From an uncultured Luminiphilus sp. (GTDB lineage: Bacteria > Pseudomonadota > Gammaproteobacteria > Pseudomonadales > Halieaceae), in contig CALKNZ010000033.1 in NCBI GenBank assembly GCA_938091995.1, positions 1 to 57,285 of the forward strand: a stretch of DNA of 57,285 nucleotides, written 5' to 3'. The notes under the pieces are model-generated. The model made no database searches, was not told where the DNA came from, and saw only the letters and a list, made by a program, of their open reading frames with translations. Every line of letters begins with the position of its first letter. Position 1 is the stretch's first letter. Below are positions 29,219 to 38,576 of the stretch, one piece after another. Both the position numbers and the translations under genes were made by a program.

Positions 29219-30025
29219 GTGGGTTGGCGTGCCACTTTAGCGATAGGTTGTTGCCTGTTGCTGTTGTTCTTCTTGCGTGATCACCCTGCCCTGGAAACTC
29301 CTAGGCAATTTACTATTGATACTGCAGCTATCTTGTATCGCGTAGCGGCGGCGCCCAAATCTGCTTTTATTGGGATCGGGGATTTCTTTCAGTCCCACAG
29401 TACCCTGCGAGCTGACAAAGAACGTCTCGAGCAAGAAAATTTGGTGCTCAAGGGGCAAACTCAAAAGCTTGCGTCAGTTCTGGCAGAGAACGGGCGCTAT
29501 CGTGCTTTACTGCGCTCTGCCGAGACCCTTGAGCGCGAGGTTATGGTCGCGGAAATTGTTGCCATGACAGCTGCGCCATCGCGTCATGAATTGGTTATTG
29601 ATAAGGGGAGCGCTGACGCTGTTCACGTGGGACAGCCATTGCTGGGTGCCGATGGCCTGATGGGACAGGTGATTCGAGTGGGGCAATACAACAGTCATGC
29701 GCTACTCATTACGGATGCAACCCATGCGGTTCCCGTTCAGGTGCTGCGCAGTGGTGTACGAGGGCTTGCCGAAGGAACTGGCGCATTAAATCGTTTGGTG
29801 GTCAGGCACATTGCAGCGACGACTGATATTGAAGAGGGTGATACTTTGGTGACATCGGGTCTTGGAGGGCTTTTCCCGGCGGGATATCCGGTGGCTATTG
29901 TTACGACCATCATAAAACAGCCTGGCTCTTCTTTTTCACAGGTAGTAGCAGCGCCGATTGCAAGCCTTGATCGTGGCCGCCATGTGATGTTGGCCCTCGA
30001 TCTCATGCCCAATAGCAGTCAATAG
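29219..30025 (+). CDS. mreC: Rod-shape-determining protein MreC (start uncertain)
   Basis: Periplasmic elongasome protein of 268 residues from the GTG at 29219: one N-terminal membrane helix (LAIGCCLLLLFFL), a coiled coil (ADKERLEQENLVLKGQTQKLASVL) and the beta domain with ELVIDKGSADAVHVGQPLLGADGLMGQV. The ten codons before the GTG read IKPLFLKEKH, very like the usual MreC N-terminus, and begin at an ATC (29189) that has GAGG six nt upstream. The in-frame stop at 29183-29185 excludes a longer frame, so the true start may be ATC at 29189. Confidence 0.95.
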   Translation: MGWRATLAIGCCLLLLFFLRDHPALETPRQFTIDTAAILYRVAAAPKSAFIGIGDFFQSHSTLRADKERLEQENLVLKGQTQKLASVLAENGRYRALLRSAETLEREVMVAEIVAMTAAPSRHELVIDKGSADAVHVGQPLLGADGLMGQVIRVGQYNSHALLITDATHAVPVQVLRSGVRGLAEGTGALNRLVVRHIAATTDIEEGDTLVTSGLGGLFPAGYPVAIVTTIIKQPGSSFSQVVAAPIASLDRGRHVMLALDLMPNSSQ

Positions 30026-30027
30026 TT

Positions 30028-30510
30028 GTGATTGTACAGAGAGGCTCTTGGGTGGTTTTCGGCTCGATTTTTGTGGCGCTTTTGCTCCTTGCTGCACCCG
30101 TCCCCATGTCTTGGCGCGGTTTTATTCCAGACTGGCCGCTCTTATTTTTGTTTTATTGGGTGTTGGCTTTGCCGAATCGAGTAGGCGTGCTTCTAGCCTG
30201 TATGGTTGGAGTGCTCACTGATCTTCTGGATGGGTCGCCTATCGGCGCTACAGCTATTGGTTCAGTGTTAGCCGTGCTTATTATTCTTGTGAGTTATCAA
30301 CGTATTCGGCAGTTTGATGGGTTAAAGCAGAGCCTTGTCATGGGGCTGTTAGTGTCACTGGTACATCTTGTTGAGCAGCGATTGGAAGCGTTTTTGGGCT
30401 GGCAGCATGTTGGCACAGATTTTCTAATACCGGCCACAGTCTCCCTATTGTTTTGGGTGCCAGTTCGTAATGGCCTTAGATTTCTAAGACGGTATTACGA
30501 GGTTCAGTGA
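30028..30510 (+). CDS. mreD: Rod-shape-determining protein MreD
   Basis: A 160-residue inner-membrane protein with about five or six helices, among them VVFGSIFVALLLLAAPVPMSW and WPLLFLFYWVLALP, and the conserved GVLTDLLDGSPIGATAI. GTG start at 30028, two bases after mreC. It completes mreBCD; its stop overlaps the next start (TGATG). Confidence 0.93.
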   Translation: MIVQRGSWVVFGSIFVALLLLAAPVPMSWRGFIPDWPLLFLFYWVLALPNRVGVLLACMVGVLTDLLDGSPIGATAIGSVLAVLIILVSYQRIRQFDGLKQSLVMGLLVSLVHLVEQRLEAFLGWQHVGTDFLIPATVSLLFWVPVRNGLRFLRRYYEVQ

Positions 30511-31073
30511 TGAAGGTCATACTTGCCTCCACTAGTCCAAGACGACGGTCGCTGCTAGAGCTTTTATTGCCTGACTTTACCTGCGAAGCGCCTGACGTTG
30601 ATGAGCGTCTAAAGGTGGAGGAGACACCAAGAAGTTATGTATCGCGCTTGGCGATAATGAAGGCGTTTGCCGTTGAAGCTCCCGGTGCACTCATTCTGGG
30701 TGCTGATACGACCGTTACGGTGGGTGCGTCGGTCCTGGGAAAACCCCGTGATCGTGAGCATGCAACGCATATGCTGTCCTTGCTTTCTGGGCGGTCCCAC
30801 GAGGTACTGACGGCCGTAGCTGCTCGCTGCGACGATGTTATAGAGAGTTGTATTGTGTCCACCATCGTCACCTTCGTTGAGTTATCGCCGCAAAATATTG
30901 CGAGTTATCTCGATACGCCAGAGCCTTGGGATAAAGCGGGTGCTTACGCAATTCAAGGGCGAGGGGGTGTTTTTGTGCAGCGTATAGAGGGTAGTTACTC
31001 TTCGGTGGTGGGATTACCTCTCGCTGAAACAAGGGCCTTGATGGCCAGTTTTGGTGTTGGTTTAGATTGGTGA
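30510..31073 (+). CDS. Maf-family nucleoside-triphosphate pyrophosphatase
   Basis: A 187-residue Maf protein (YhdE type) hydrolysing non-canonical or dTTP/UTP nucleotides. ASTSPRRRSLLELL at the N-terminus, GADTTV, GKPRD and the C-terminal GAYAIQGRGGVFVQRIEGSYSSVVGLPL are diagnostic. ATG at 30510 is preferred to the GTG three bases earlier, as it gives MKVILASTSPRR. In Pseudomonas and E. coli rng follows; here yhdP follows directly after 6 bp. Confidence 0.94.
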   Translation: MKVILASTSPRRRSLLELLLPDFTCEAPDVDERLKVEETPRSYVSRLAIMKAFAVEAPGALILGADTTVTVGASVLGKPRDREHATHMLSLLSGRSHEVLTAVAARCDDVIESCIVSTIVTFVELSPQNIASYLDTPEPWDKAGAYAIQGRGGVFVQRIEGSYSSVVGLPLAETRALMASFGVGLDW

Positions 31074-31079
31074 AGCCGC

Positions 31080-34000
31080 ATGTCGATTGAGAGGATGTAT
31101 CAAATTCTCGGCCGTACAATTTGGCGAGCAATGCTTTTGCTGGTGGTGTTATTGGCGGTGTATGTCGCAGGTGCTAGGGCTTTATTAAGCGCCTTACCGC
31201 TGTACCAGCAAAATATGGGGGAGTGGCTAACCGAGAAGACCAGTCTCAATTATCAAATCACTAGTATTCAAGGCGATATTGAAAAATTTCAGCCTAGCAT
31301 TCGAGTCACCGGTCTAGTTATTGCGCTGCCCAACGGTCTGCCAATGAGTTTTGAGTCGGCAGAGCTGACCGTTGACCTCTGGGCTTCAATGTTGGCCAGA
31401 CAAATTCGTTTAGACTCCCTTCGCCTAAATGGTTTGGCGGTGGACTTACCCTTGGGCGCTTTATCGATCTCGGGGAGTGACGGAAGTGCAGCACGGGTGG
31501 CTGCTGCACTGCTGGTAGCATTTCGTAAGGTAACCATCGCGCAAACAGAAATTTGGTTGGTCGACTCCGAGGGCGATCGCGAACCATTGAATTTAACTCT
31601 CGATTTGCGCCGAATGGGGAGTAAACGTCAAATCGCGGTTGAGGTCACTGGCCCACAGGGCTCGCAACTCAGTATTTCAGGTTCGAGTGTCGGCGATATC
31701 CTTCAGTTAGATCGCTTTACCGGTGAGCTGCACGGGCATTTAAGCATTCCCCATGCTGATTGGTTGGCGACCTTGTCTGATTATGACTTTGACTTTAGCG
31801 GTCAGCTTGATTTTTGGTATCGTAATAATAGCCAAGAACCTAATATTGAGGTGTCACTAGATATTGCGGACCTGACTTGGTCCTCGCCACTTGGTCGCAC
31901 CTCAACCTTCGATAGTTTGGCGTTTGACGCTGGCATTAAGACTCAGCCTGAAGGTTGGATAGGGCGACTTCAGTCATTTGCTATGAGTGCTCAGGATACG
32001 GCGTTTACGCTAGAGCGCTTGCAAATTGAACAGCGTGGTAGGGGCCTTCAATTCAAAACGGAATCGGTTGACGTCGGTCAGTTAGTGGCTGCAGTGGTGG
32101 CCAGTGATGTTTTGCCCAGCAAGGCCTCTACGATTCTCTCTGAACTGGAGCCGTCGGGTTCTTTGCTGGCGCTTGAGGCCGGACTGACGGATTGGCGCGA
32201 GCCCCTATCGGATTGGTCAATTGTGTCTCAGGTCCAAGATTTATCGGTGCAAGCCCGCAAAAAAGTGCCGGGACTGCTAGGTATGGATGGAACAGTGGTG
32301 GCGAATCACATGGGCGCTACGGCTTGGTTGGACACCAATGACTTTGCATTGGATCTACCGCAGGTTTACAGGGCGCCGATTGAATTCAAACAGGTGTTAG
32401 GCCAACTTTCAGCGCGTTGGGATTCGAATACCCTATATCTTTATCGAGGTATTTTTGATGGAGAACATGAAAGTCATCGTGCCAATGCACTTTTTGGCAT
32501 GGTGATTCCTTGGGTTCCTAATTCCCAAGCGGGACCACCCCTAGCGATGTATCTGGATGTCGGTGTTCCCGAGGCAGCGGTGGATGTTCGTCGAAACTAT
32601 GTCCCCTATCGAATTCCTGAGGTCCTTGAGCAGTGGCTCGATAACAGTATTTTGGCGGGGCACCTGTCACAAACGGGCTTTTCTTGGCGAGGGGGCTTTA
32701 AAGGCTTTGGCTCTGGTCTTCAAAGTATGCAGATTGCCTCTGGTGTCTCTGACGGCAATATAAAATTTCAACCCGATTGGCCGAAGATTGAGAATTTTGA
32801 AGGAACGTTACTGGTCGATACTGACCGGGTCAGTGTTTGGGGCCGCCGTGGAAGCATCAGTCATGCGAGCGTCGAAAATGTCTCAGTAGAAGTTGACGCA
32901 GCAAGCACTGCGGGTGAGTTATTAGCTTCGGGTCAGTTTCATGGCTCTGGGATCGCAGCCTTAGATCTGCTGCAGAACAGCCCTATTTATACCAACGCGA
33001 CTGCATTACTGGATGATTTGGAGCTGGAAGGAGCGGTGACGGGGCGTCTCGAGTTGGCGATGGATATCCGCTCACCTGCGGCACCGCCGCAGATCGCGCT
33101 TGCTGCAGAGCTTTCAGACGCTAAAGTGACGTCGCGTCTTTTAGCCCTTACCCTGGAAGATTTACGGGGCGGGTTAGATTTTAATTCTGAAACCGGCTTT
33201 TCTAGCCGAGACCTGCAATCTACAGTGTTTGGACAGCCCGTTGTTACAGAAATAGGCAGGGGCAGCTCCGGTCTTGATGACGCAGCGATATTCGATGGTC
33301 GGTTTATCGCCGATGTATCTGGCACTGATTTGTTAAATTGGAGCCAAGGTTTAGCCGCGTATTCTTGGGCAGAAGAAACGCAAGATCAGCCGCTGTCAGG
33401 TAAAACCCAGGTGACGGTCAATGTAGCTGTTGGTGATGGAGCCCAGTTTCATGTGGGTAGCACATTGGAAGGGTTGGCGGTGGCATTACCAGAACCGCTG
33501 GGTAAAAGTTTGGATGCGTCTGCCCCCCTAAGTGTAATTTTGCGGCCGAGTTCGCCCATTCCTCTTGAGGTTTTTTGGTCTGAGCGCCTACAGTCGCGAC
33601 TGTACCAAGACGAAGCCGGACTCTCAGGCCTTGGGTTAGATCTAACGCCGAAACCTCATCCCACGCTATTTCCTAAAGATGCACAAACTGCAGGTGTCCA
33701 TGTATTTGGGCAGATTGCACGCATCGAACTCGACCCATGGCTTTCGACCTTGCGTCGATTCAGCCTTACCGATAACGGTGTCTCGCCCCAGTGGCCGCTG
33801 CAAGTTAACACTTTGAAAATCGATGAGATGGTCGTTGGCACGATTGCTGTTGATAACGTCACGATTGACGTTACCCCCTATAGTTCGTGGTACCAACTTG
33901 GCATTAACACATCATGGCTGGATGCAGAACTGACCTTGCCCGAGGACGACAGAAATATAGCGTTAATCATTAACCAACTTGATTATGATCAGCTGAGTGG

Positions 34001-35006
34001 CTTGAGCACTGTTACGACTGATCTGTACCCCTCGGATAATGAAACCGTGACACGCCGTCCACCGGAGCTACCTGTCCCGCTTGATGTCACTGTGGCTAAT
34101 CTGAAAATGAAGGAGCAGGCGCTCGGTGCTGCTAGATTTCGTCTCACTAGCGCAGCTGATGCCTTGGTCATCGAAGATATACAGGGTCAATTTGCAGGTT
34201 TGAAGCTGTTAGAGGGCAGCGGTTTGACCTGGTCGGAGAACGACCAGGGGGCTTGGATTACTGACCTTAACGTGCGCGCGGAAATGCTTGATCTTAAGCG
34301 AACGTTTACTGACCTATCACTGGAGCCCCTAGTAACCACCCGTTCGGGTGTCATTCAGACTGATCTAGCCTGGCCAGGTAGCCCCACAGATTTGGATCTA
34401 TTGGAGTTAACTGGATCGGCGCAGATGGAGTTAAGAGAGGGGTCCTTTTTGCCGGTTTCATCTGGAGCAACCGGCGCGGTGCGTTTATTCAGCTTATTAA
34501 ATCTAGCTGGGCTGTTTGGCCGTGCCGATGTGACCAGAATTTTTGATCCGGGTGTTGCGTTTCGATCTGCCGTTGGCGAGTTAGAATTCAATCCGGGCAG
34601 CGTGAAAATTCCCGAGTTCAATATTATTGGTACGGGCGGGGGATTTAACTTTAGTAGTGATATTGATCTCGTTACCGAAATGATCGACGGTGAGTTAGTG
34701 GTCACATTACCGCTGGTAGAGAATATTCCCTGGGTGGCGGCTCTAGTGGGAGGGATTCCTGTGGCCGCGGGTGCTTATTTGGTTAGCAAGGTCTTCGAAG
34801 AGCAATTCTTAAGTCTGAGCAGTGGTGTGTATGCAGTGAAGGGAAATCTCAGCGCTCCAGAGGTAAAGTTCATTCGAATATTTGACGCTGGAGCGCCTGT
34901 TGACTCACAGGGTTCAGTTTCCGGTGGCTCCCAAGGAGCCCCTCAAGGAGCCCCCGAAGGAGCCCCTCAAGGAGAGTCCCAAGGAAACCCCCAAGGAGAT
35001 CTCTAA
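31080..35006 (+). CDS. yhdP: YhdP-family AsmA-like envelope protein (lipid transport between membranes)
   Basis: A 1308-residue protein with one N-terminal membrane helix (IWRAMLLLVVLLAVYVAGARALL) and a very long, beta-rich periplasmic part, as in YhdP, TamB and AsmA, which are thought to form bridges carrying phospholipid to the outer membrane. Family stretches include VRRNYVPYRIPEVLEQWLDNSI, and near the end SGATGAVRLFSLLNLAGLFGRAD. The C-terminus carries a Gly/Gln/Pro-rich repeat (see separate entry). Last gene of the mre operon; its TAA overlaps the darP stop on the other strand. Confidence 0.93.
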   Translation: MSIERMYQILGRTIWRAMLLLVVLLAVYVAGARALLSALPLYQQNMGEWLTEKTSLNYQITSIQGDIEKFQPSIRVTGLVIALPNGLPMSFESAELTVDLWASMLARQIRLDSLRLNGLAVDLPLGALSISGSDGSAARVAAALLVAFRKVTIAQTEIWLVDSEGDREPLNLTLDLRRMGSKRQIAVEVTGPQGSQLSISGSSVGDILQLDRFTGELHGHLSIPHADWLATLSDYDFDFSGQLDFWYRNNSQEPNIEVSLDIADLTWSSPLGRTSTFDSLAFDAGIKTQPEGWIGRLQSFAMSAQDTAFTLERLQIEQRGRGLQFKTESVDVGQLVAAVVASDVLPSKASTILSELEPSGSLLALEAGLTDWREPLSDWSIVSQVQDLSVQARKKVPGLLGMDGTVVANHMGATAWLDTNDFALDLPQVYRAPIEFKQVLGQLSARWDSNTLYLYRGIFDGEHESHRANALFGMVIPWVPNSQAGPPLAMYLDVGVPEAAVDVRRNYVPYRIPEVLEQWLDNSILAGHLSQTGFSWRGGFKGFGSGLQSMQIASGVSDGNIKFQPDWPKIENFEGTLLVDTDRVSVWGRRGSISHASVENVSVEVDAASTAGELLASGQFHGSGIAALDLLQNSPIYTNATALLDDLELEGAVTGRLELAMDIRSPAAPPQIALAAELSDAKVTSRLLALTLEDLRGGLDFNSETGFSSRDLQSTVFGQPVVTEIGRGSSGLDDAAIFDGRFIADVSGTDLLNWSQGLAAYSWAEETQDQPLSGKTQVTVNVAVGDGAQFHVGSTLEGLAVALPEPLGKSLDASAPLSVILRPSSPIPLEVFWSERLQSRLYQDEAGLSGLGLDLTPKPHPTLFPKDAQTAGVHVFGQIARIELDPWLSTLRRFSLTDNGVSPQWPLQVNTLKIDEMVVGTIAVDNVTIDVTPYSSWYQLGINTSWLDAELTLPEDDRNIALIINQLDYDQLSGLSTVTTDLYPSDNETVTRRPPELPVPLDVTVANLKMKEQALGAARFRLTSAADALVIEDIQGQFAGLKLLEGSGLTWSENDQGAWITDLNVRAEMLDLKRTFTDLSLEPLVTTRSGVIQTDLAWPGSPTDLDLLELTGSAQMELREGSFLPVSSGATGAVRLFSLLNLAGLFGRADVTRIFDPGVAFRSAVGELEFNPGSVKIPEFNIIGTGGGFNFSSDIDLVTEMIDGELVVTLPLVENIPWVAALVGGIPVAAGAYLVSKVFEEQFLSLSSGVYAVKGNLSAPEVKFIRIFDAGAPVDSQGSVSGGSQGAPQGAPEGAPQGESQGNPQGDL
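34932..35003 (+). repeat. Six-unit, 12-bp in-frame tandem repeat at the 3' end of yhdP
   Basis: Six consecutive 12-bp units begin at 34932, 34944, 34956, 34968, 34980 and 34992: CAAGGAGCCCCT, then variants ending CCC, CCT, GTCC, CCCC and CTC. They encode QGAP, QGAP, EGAP, QGES, QGNP, QGDL and stop exactly at the last codon before TAA. Copy number is likely to vary between strains. Every unit carries an AGGA or AGGAG string like a ribosome binding site. Confidence 0.9.
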
Positions 35007-35536
35007 AAGTCTACCTCCGAGGACTCCTGAAGTTCTCGCAGATATTTAAACAACTTCCTTGCCTGCTCTTTTGCGCGAGGCCCGCTGCTATCGCTTTGCC
35101 GCACAAGGTGTCGCAGCTGCTGACGATCGGCATGGGGGAAGGCCGCTAAGGCTGCCGGAAAGGCTGCTTCGCCTTGGGCAATTAGCGCGTCCCTGAGTTG
35201 TTCTAGTTGATGCAGTTGTGCTCGTTCGGCTTGATGAATGCCATCAAGTTTCGCGAGGGCAGTTTCTATCGGTTCGGGATCGATCACGCGCATCAGTTTG
35301 CCAATGTACTGCAGCTGGCGCCGGAGTCCCCCGCGCTGTGTAATTTTTCGGGCTTGAAGTACCGCTTCTTCCAGGCGGGCATCTTCGATTGGGATTTGCT
35401 CAAGCTGACTTGGTGTTAGATTAACTAGACGGGTTCCCAACACCTGAAGTGCGGTCATCGCACGTTTTTTCGAGCTTTTGCTCGGCGGCGCGTCCTCAGG
35501 ATTCCAGTCGTCATCTTCAAAATCTGTTTTAGCCAT
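35003..35536 (-). CDS. darP: Ribosome biogenesis factor DarP (YjgA, DUF615)
   Basis: A 177-residue, highly charged protein: DDDWNPEDAPPSKSSKKRAMTALQVLGTRLV, then RKITQRGGLRRQLQYIGKLMR and a C-terminal helix bundle ending RKLFKYLRE. YjgA binds the late 50S precursor. It follows mgtE with an 8-nt overlap and converges on yhdP, their stop codons sharing the bases CTAA. Confidence 0.93.
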   Translation of the reverse strand: MAKTDFEDDDWNPEDAPPSKSSKKRAMTALQVLGTRLVNLTPSQLEQIPIEDARLEEAVLQARKITQRGGLRRQLQYIGKLMRVIDPEPIETALAKLDGIHQAERAQLHQLEQLRDALIAQGEAAFPAALAAFPHADRQQLRHLVRQSDSSGPRAKEQARKLFKYLRELQESSEVDF

Positions 35537-36878
35537 AAAAAATTGCTGCCAGCCCTAGAAAGGATAAAAAGCCCACGACGTCAGTGACCGTAGTGAGAAC
35601 AACACCGCCTGCTAAGGCTGGATCGATACCTAATCGCTTTAATGTCAAAGGTATAACGGCACCGGCTAATCCAGCGGTCATTAGATTGATCATCATGGCG
35701 GCGGCAATCACTAGGCCCAATGTCCAGTCTTCAAACCAAGCAGAGGCTGCCGCGGCAACAACGAGAGCCCACAATATGCCATTAGCCAGTCCCACTAAAG
35801 CCTCTCGTGTAACTAGCCAACGTTGATTACGACTGTTTAATTGGCCCATCGCGAGGCCTCTAATTAAGACCGTTAAGGTTTGGGTGCCCGCGACGCCGCC
35901 CATTGAAGCTACGATGGGCATGAGCACCGCAAGAGCCACCACTTTTTCAATGGTGTCCTGAAATATATTGATCACTGACGATGCGATTAACGCTGTGATC
36001 AGATTTATACCCAGCCAAATGGCACGGCGGGGTGCAGTTTGCATGACGGTGGCAAAGGTATCTTCGTCTTCGGCAATACCCCCCAGGGAGGTGAGGGAGT
36101 GGTCGGCTTCTTCTCGAATGACATCAACGACGTCATCAATGGTGATTCGGCCCAGCAATCGGTTTTGCTCGTCGACAACCGGCGCTGAAATCCAATCGTT
36201 TCGTTCGAATAGTCTGGCCACTTCTGCAGCAGGTAGGTGGGCGGGAATCGCATCGCGATTCGTTACCATCATTTCTCTGACCGATTGGCCGGGATCGGTG
36301 ACAAGAAGTATGCGTATGGGGAGAATGCCGATAAAGTGATCTTCTCGATTCACGACAATGATGCTGTCAGTATTCTGCGGTATCTCAGCATGTCGTCGCA
36401 GATAGCGCATGACGACATCAAGGGTCAGGTCAGCTCTAATCGAAATGGTGTCAGTGCTCATCAGACCACCAGCAACATCGTCTGGAAACGCCAATACAGT
36501 GGCCAATCGCGTTCGATCAGCCTCGTCCATAATGCCAAGAACTTGCTCGGTTATAGAGTCAGGAAGATCGTGCAGGATGTCGGCGACGTCATCGTCATCA
36601 AGTTGGCCCACGATCACAGCTAGGGCCTTTGGATCCATTTCGACAAGGAACTGATTGCGCAGTTCCTCAGGTAACTCGTTGAGGACGTCGGCTTCTTGCT
36701 CCGGTTCTAACAGGCTCCAGAGAACCTGTCGAACTCGAGGGGGGTAGGAGGTGATGAGATAGGCTACATCCCCAGGGGACAAATCGCTGACAATGCCGGC
36801 TACGTCGCCGAGGGTCCCCGCGTCGAGTGCGCGATCAAGCTGCGCGAGCTGCTTTTCTGTAGTAACCGAAGAATTCAC
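35529..36878 (-). CDS. mgtE: Magnesium transporter MgtE
   Basis: A 449-residue Mg2+ channel: N-terminal superhelical domain (about 5-130; LPEELRNQFLVEMD), tandem CBS domains (about 135-255), a plug helix and five membrane helices (about 285-449) with the pore segment GGVAGTQTL and the selectivity stretch DPALAGGVVLTTVTDVVGF. It lies 95 bp downstream of ptsO on the same strand. I saw no Mg2+ riboswitch in the short gap. Confidence 0.95.
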   Translation of the reverse strand: MNSSVTTEKQLAQLDRALDAGTLGDVAGIVSDLSPGDVAYLITSYPPRVRQVLWSLLEPEQEADVLNELPEELRNQFLVEMDPKALAVIVGQLDDDDVADILHDLPDSITEQVLGIMDEADRTRLATVLAFPDDVAGGLMSTDTISIRADLTLDVVMRYLRRHAEIPQNTDSIIVVNREDHFIGILPIRILLVTDPGQSVREMMVTNRDAIPAHLPAAEVARLFERNDWISAPVVDEQNRLLGRITIDDVVDVIREEADHSLTSLGGIAEDEDTFATVMQTAPRRAIWLGINLITALIASSVINIFQDTIEKVVALAVLMPIVASMGGVAGTQTLTVLIRGLAMGQLNSRNQRWLVTREALVGLANGILWALVVAAAASAWFEDWTLGLVIAAAMMINLMTAGLAGAVIPLTLKRLGIDPALAGGVVLTTVTDVVGFLSFLGLAAIFYG

Positions 36879-36973
36879 GGCCAGCCCTCCGTTCCCAGGT
36901 GTCGATTATCGGTGACAATGAAGCGCGGTGCACCTAAAGAGACGGTGAATATGACCTTGCCTGGGAACTTCGT

Positions 36974-37243
36974 TTACTCGGATTCGCCGAAGCGATCGTT
37001 GATTAGGGCTGCGATGGCGGCATGAGCAGCGACCTCGTCTTCCCCTTCAGTGGTCAGGTGTAGTGTTGTGCCTTGACCTGCAGCCAGCAGCATGACCGAC
37101 ATGATACTTTTGGCATCCACTGTTTGGTCATCTTTTCGCAAGGTAATTTTGCTACTAAAGCCCGCAGCACAATCAATGAGCTTTGCCGCAGCACGGGCGT
37201 GCAGTCCAAGACGATTAATAATAATGACCGAATCTTCAATCAT
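36974..37243 (-). CDS. ptsO: Nitrogen-PTS phosphocarrier NPr
   Basis: An 89-residue HPr-like protein with the phosphorylated His15 in NRLGLHARAAAKL and the conserved SIMSVMLLAAGQGT. It passes phosphate from PtsP to PtsN in the nitrogen-related PTS. It overlaps rapZ by four bases; rpoN-hpf-ptsN-rapZ-ptsO is the standard order in gammaproteobacteria. Confidence 0.95.
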   Translation of the reverse strand: MIEDSVIIINRLGLHARAAAKLIDCAAGFSSKITLRKDDQTVDAKSIMSVMLLAAGQGTTLHLTTEGEDEVAAHAAIAALINDRFGESE

Positions 37244-38109
37244 GCCGTTACCATAGTTGATAGTTCACGGTGACGGATCTGTGTTCGCCGATGTTCCGAT
37301 TGTAGGAAGCGAAAGACGGCTTCCGCAACATAGACTGAGCGGTGCTGCCCACCCGTACAGCCAATAGCAATTGTCATGTAGGTTCGCTGAGATTCTGCAT
37401 AGGCAGGCAACCAGCGCACTAATAGCTTGGTAATATCGTCGACAAATTCCTGTGTCTGGGGATGGTTCTCGAGAAACTGCGCCACCGCAGAATCTTGGCC
37501 TGTCAGGGGACGCAAATGACTTTCCCAGTGTGGATTGGGTAGTAGCCTGGCATCAAAGACTAGATCGGCATCCGACGGTACTCCGCGCTTAAAGCCAAAC
37601 GATTCCACAAGTAAAGATAGGCCCTCAACATTCGGCGACCCTAGTCGTGCTGAAATCATCGCGCGCAGATCGTAAAGGGTTAGATCGCTGGTATCGATAA
37701 CCAGATCAGCATCCTGCGATAGGCTAATTAACAGGTCATTTTCATGAGCGATGGCTTCGGGCAGAGAGTATTTGTCACTGCTTAGGGGATGTCTGCGACG
37801 CGTTTCGCTGAATCGCTTAGTCAATACGGCAGGTTTAGCATCAAGAAATAAAATTTGACTATTTACGGTCTCGGGGAGCGTTTCTATGACCGTTGTGATT
37901 TGTCGCAAGTCGTCAATGCTATTGCGAACATCGATACAAACAGCAATGCCGCGAAATGACTGATACTGCTCTCGCTCAAGTTGCAGCGTTAGGGTGGGAA
38001 GTAGTGCTGCTGGTAGGTTGTCCACACAGTAAAACCCCAGATCCTCTAGCTGGTGCAGCGCGGTGCTTTTCCCCGAACCAGACCGGCCGCTGATAATGAC
38101 GAGTTCCAC
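37240..38109 (-). CDS. rapZ: RNase adapter protein RapZ
   Basis: A 289-residue P-loop protein: Walker A GRSGSGKST (8-16), DNLPAALLPTL, and the C-terminal RNA-binding domain with IAIGCTGGQHRSVYVAE. RapZ targets small RNAs such as GlmZ to RNase E in E. coli and senses glucosamine-6-phosphate. It lies between ptsN and ptsO in the rpoN operon. Confidence 0.96.
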   Translation of the reverse strand: MELVIISGRSGSGKSTALHQLEDLGFYCVDNLPAALLPTLTLQLEREQYQSFRGIAVCIDVRNSIDDLRQITTVIETLPETVNSQILFLDAKPAVLTKRFSETRRRHPLSSDKYSLPEAIAHENDLLISLSQDADLVIDTSDLTLYDLRAMISARLGSPNVEGLSLLVESFGFKRGVPSDADLVFDARLLPNPHWESHLRPLTGQDSAVAQFLENHPQTQEFVDDITKLLVRWLPAYAESQRTYMTIAIGCTGGQHRSVYVAEAVFRFLQSEHRRTQIRHRELSTMVTA

Positions 38110-38111
38110 GG

Positions 38112-38573
38112 TTACGCTGCCTTTGCCGTGACTGCAGATTGCAGCAGGCCAGTTGTGCTGGAGGCTTTTCGCAGGCCCTCACAATATCCGACATCGGAGA
38201 ACCGGCCTGCGACCTCTGCCAAAAGGTCTAAATGCTCTTGGGCAGCGTCTGGCGGAACCAGCAACACAAAAAACAGATCCACGGGCGCGCCATCAGGGGC
38301 ATCGTAATCAATGGGAGACGCCAACGTGATCAAACAGCCCAGGGGTTCGTTCAAGCCTTCAACACGACAATGGGGCACGGCAACTCCGGTGCCCAGCGCG
38401 GTAGATCCCAGCCGCTCGCGTTCTAACAAGCCGGCATAGACTTGGCTCACCTCCAGAGGTTCCTCAACCTCGGCAATGTGTTGCGCTGCCAACTCTAACA
38501 CCCGCTTTTTACTGATCGCATGCAGCCTGCAAACAACGCGCTGTAGATTTAATAAACTGTCCAAAGAGCTCAT
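38112..38573 (-). CDS. ptsN: Nitrogen-PTS enzyme IIA (EIIA-Ntr)
   Basis: A 153-residue EIIA domain with the phosphorylated His68 in GTGVAVPHCRV and the ending region DLFFVLLVPPDAAQEHLDLLAEVA. It regulates K+ transport and other targets according to nitrogen and carbon state. It is two bases from rapZ and three bases from hpf. Confidence 0.95.
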   Translation of the reverse strand: MSSLDSLLNLQRVVCRLHAISKKRVLELAAQHIAEVEEPLEVSQVYAGLLERERLGSTALGTGVAVPHCRVEGLNEPLGCLITLASPIDYDAPDGAPVDLFFVLLVPPDAAQEHLDLLAEVAGRFSDVGYCEGLRKASSTTGLLQSAVTAKAA

Positions 38574-38576
38574 TGC

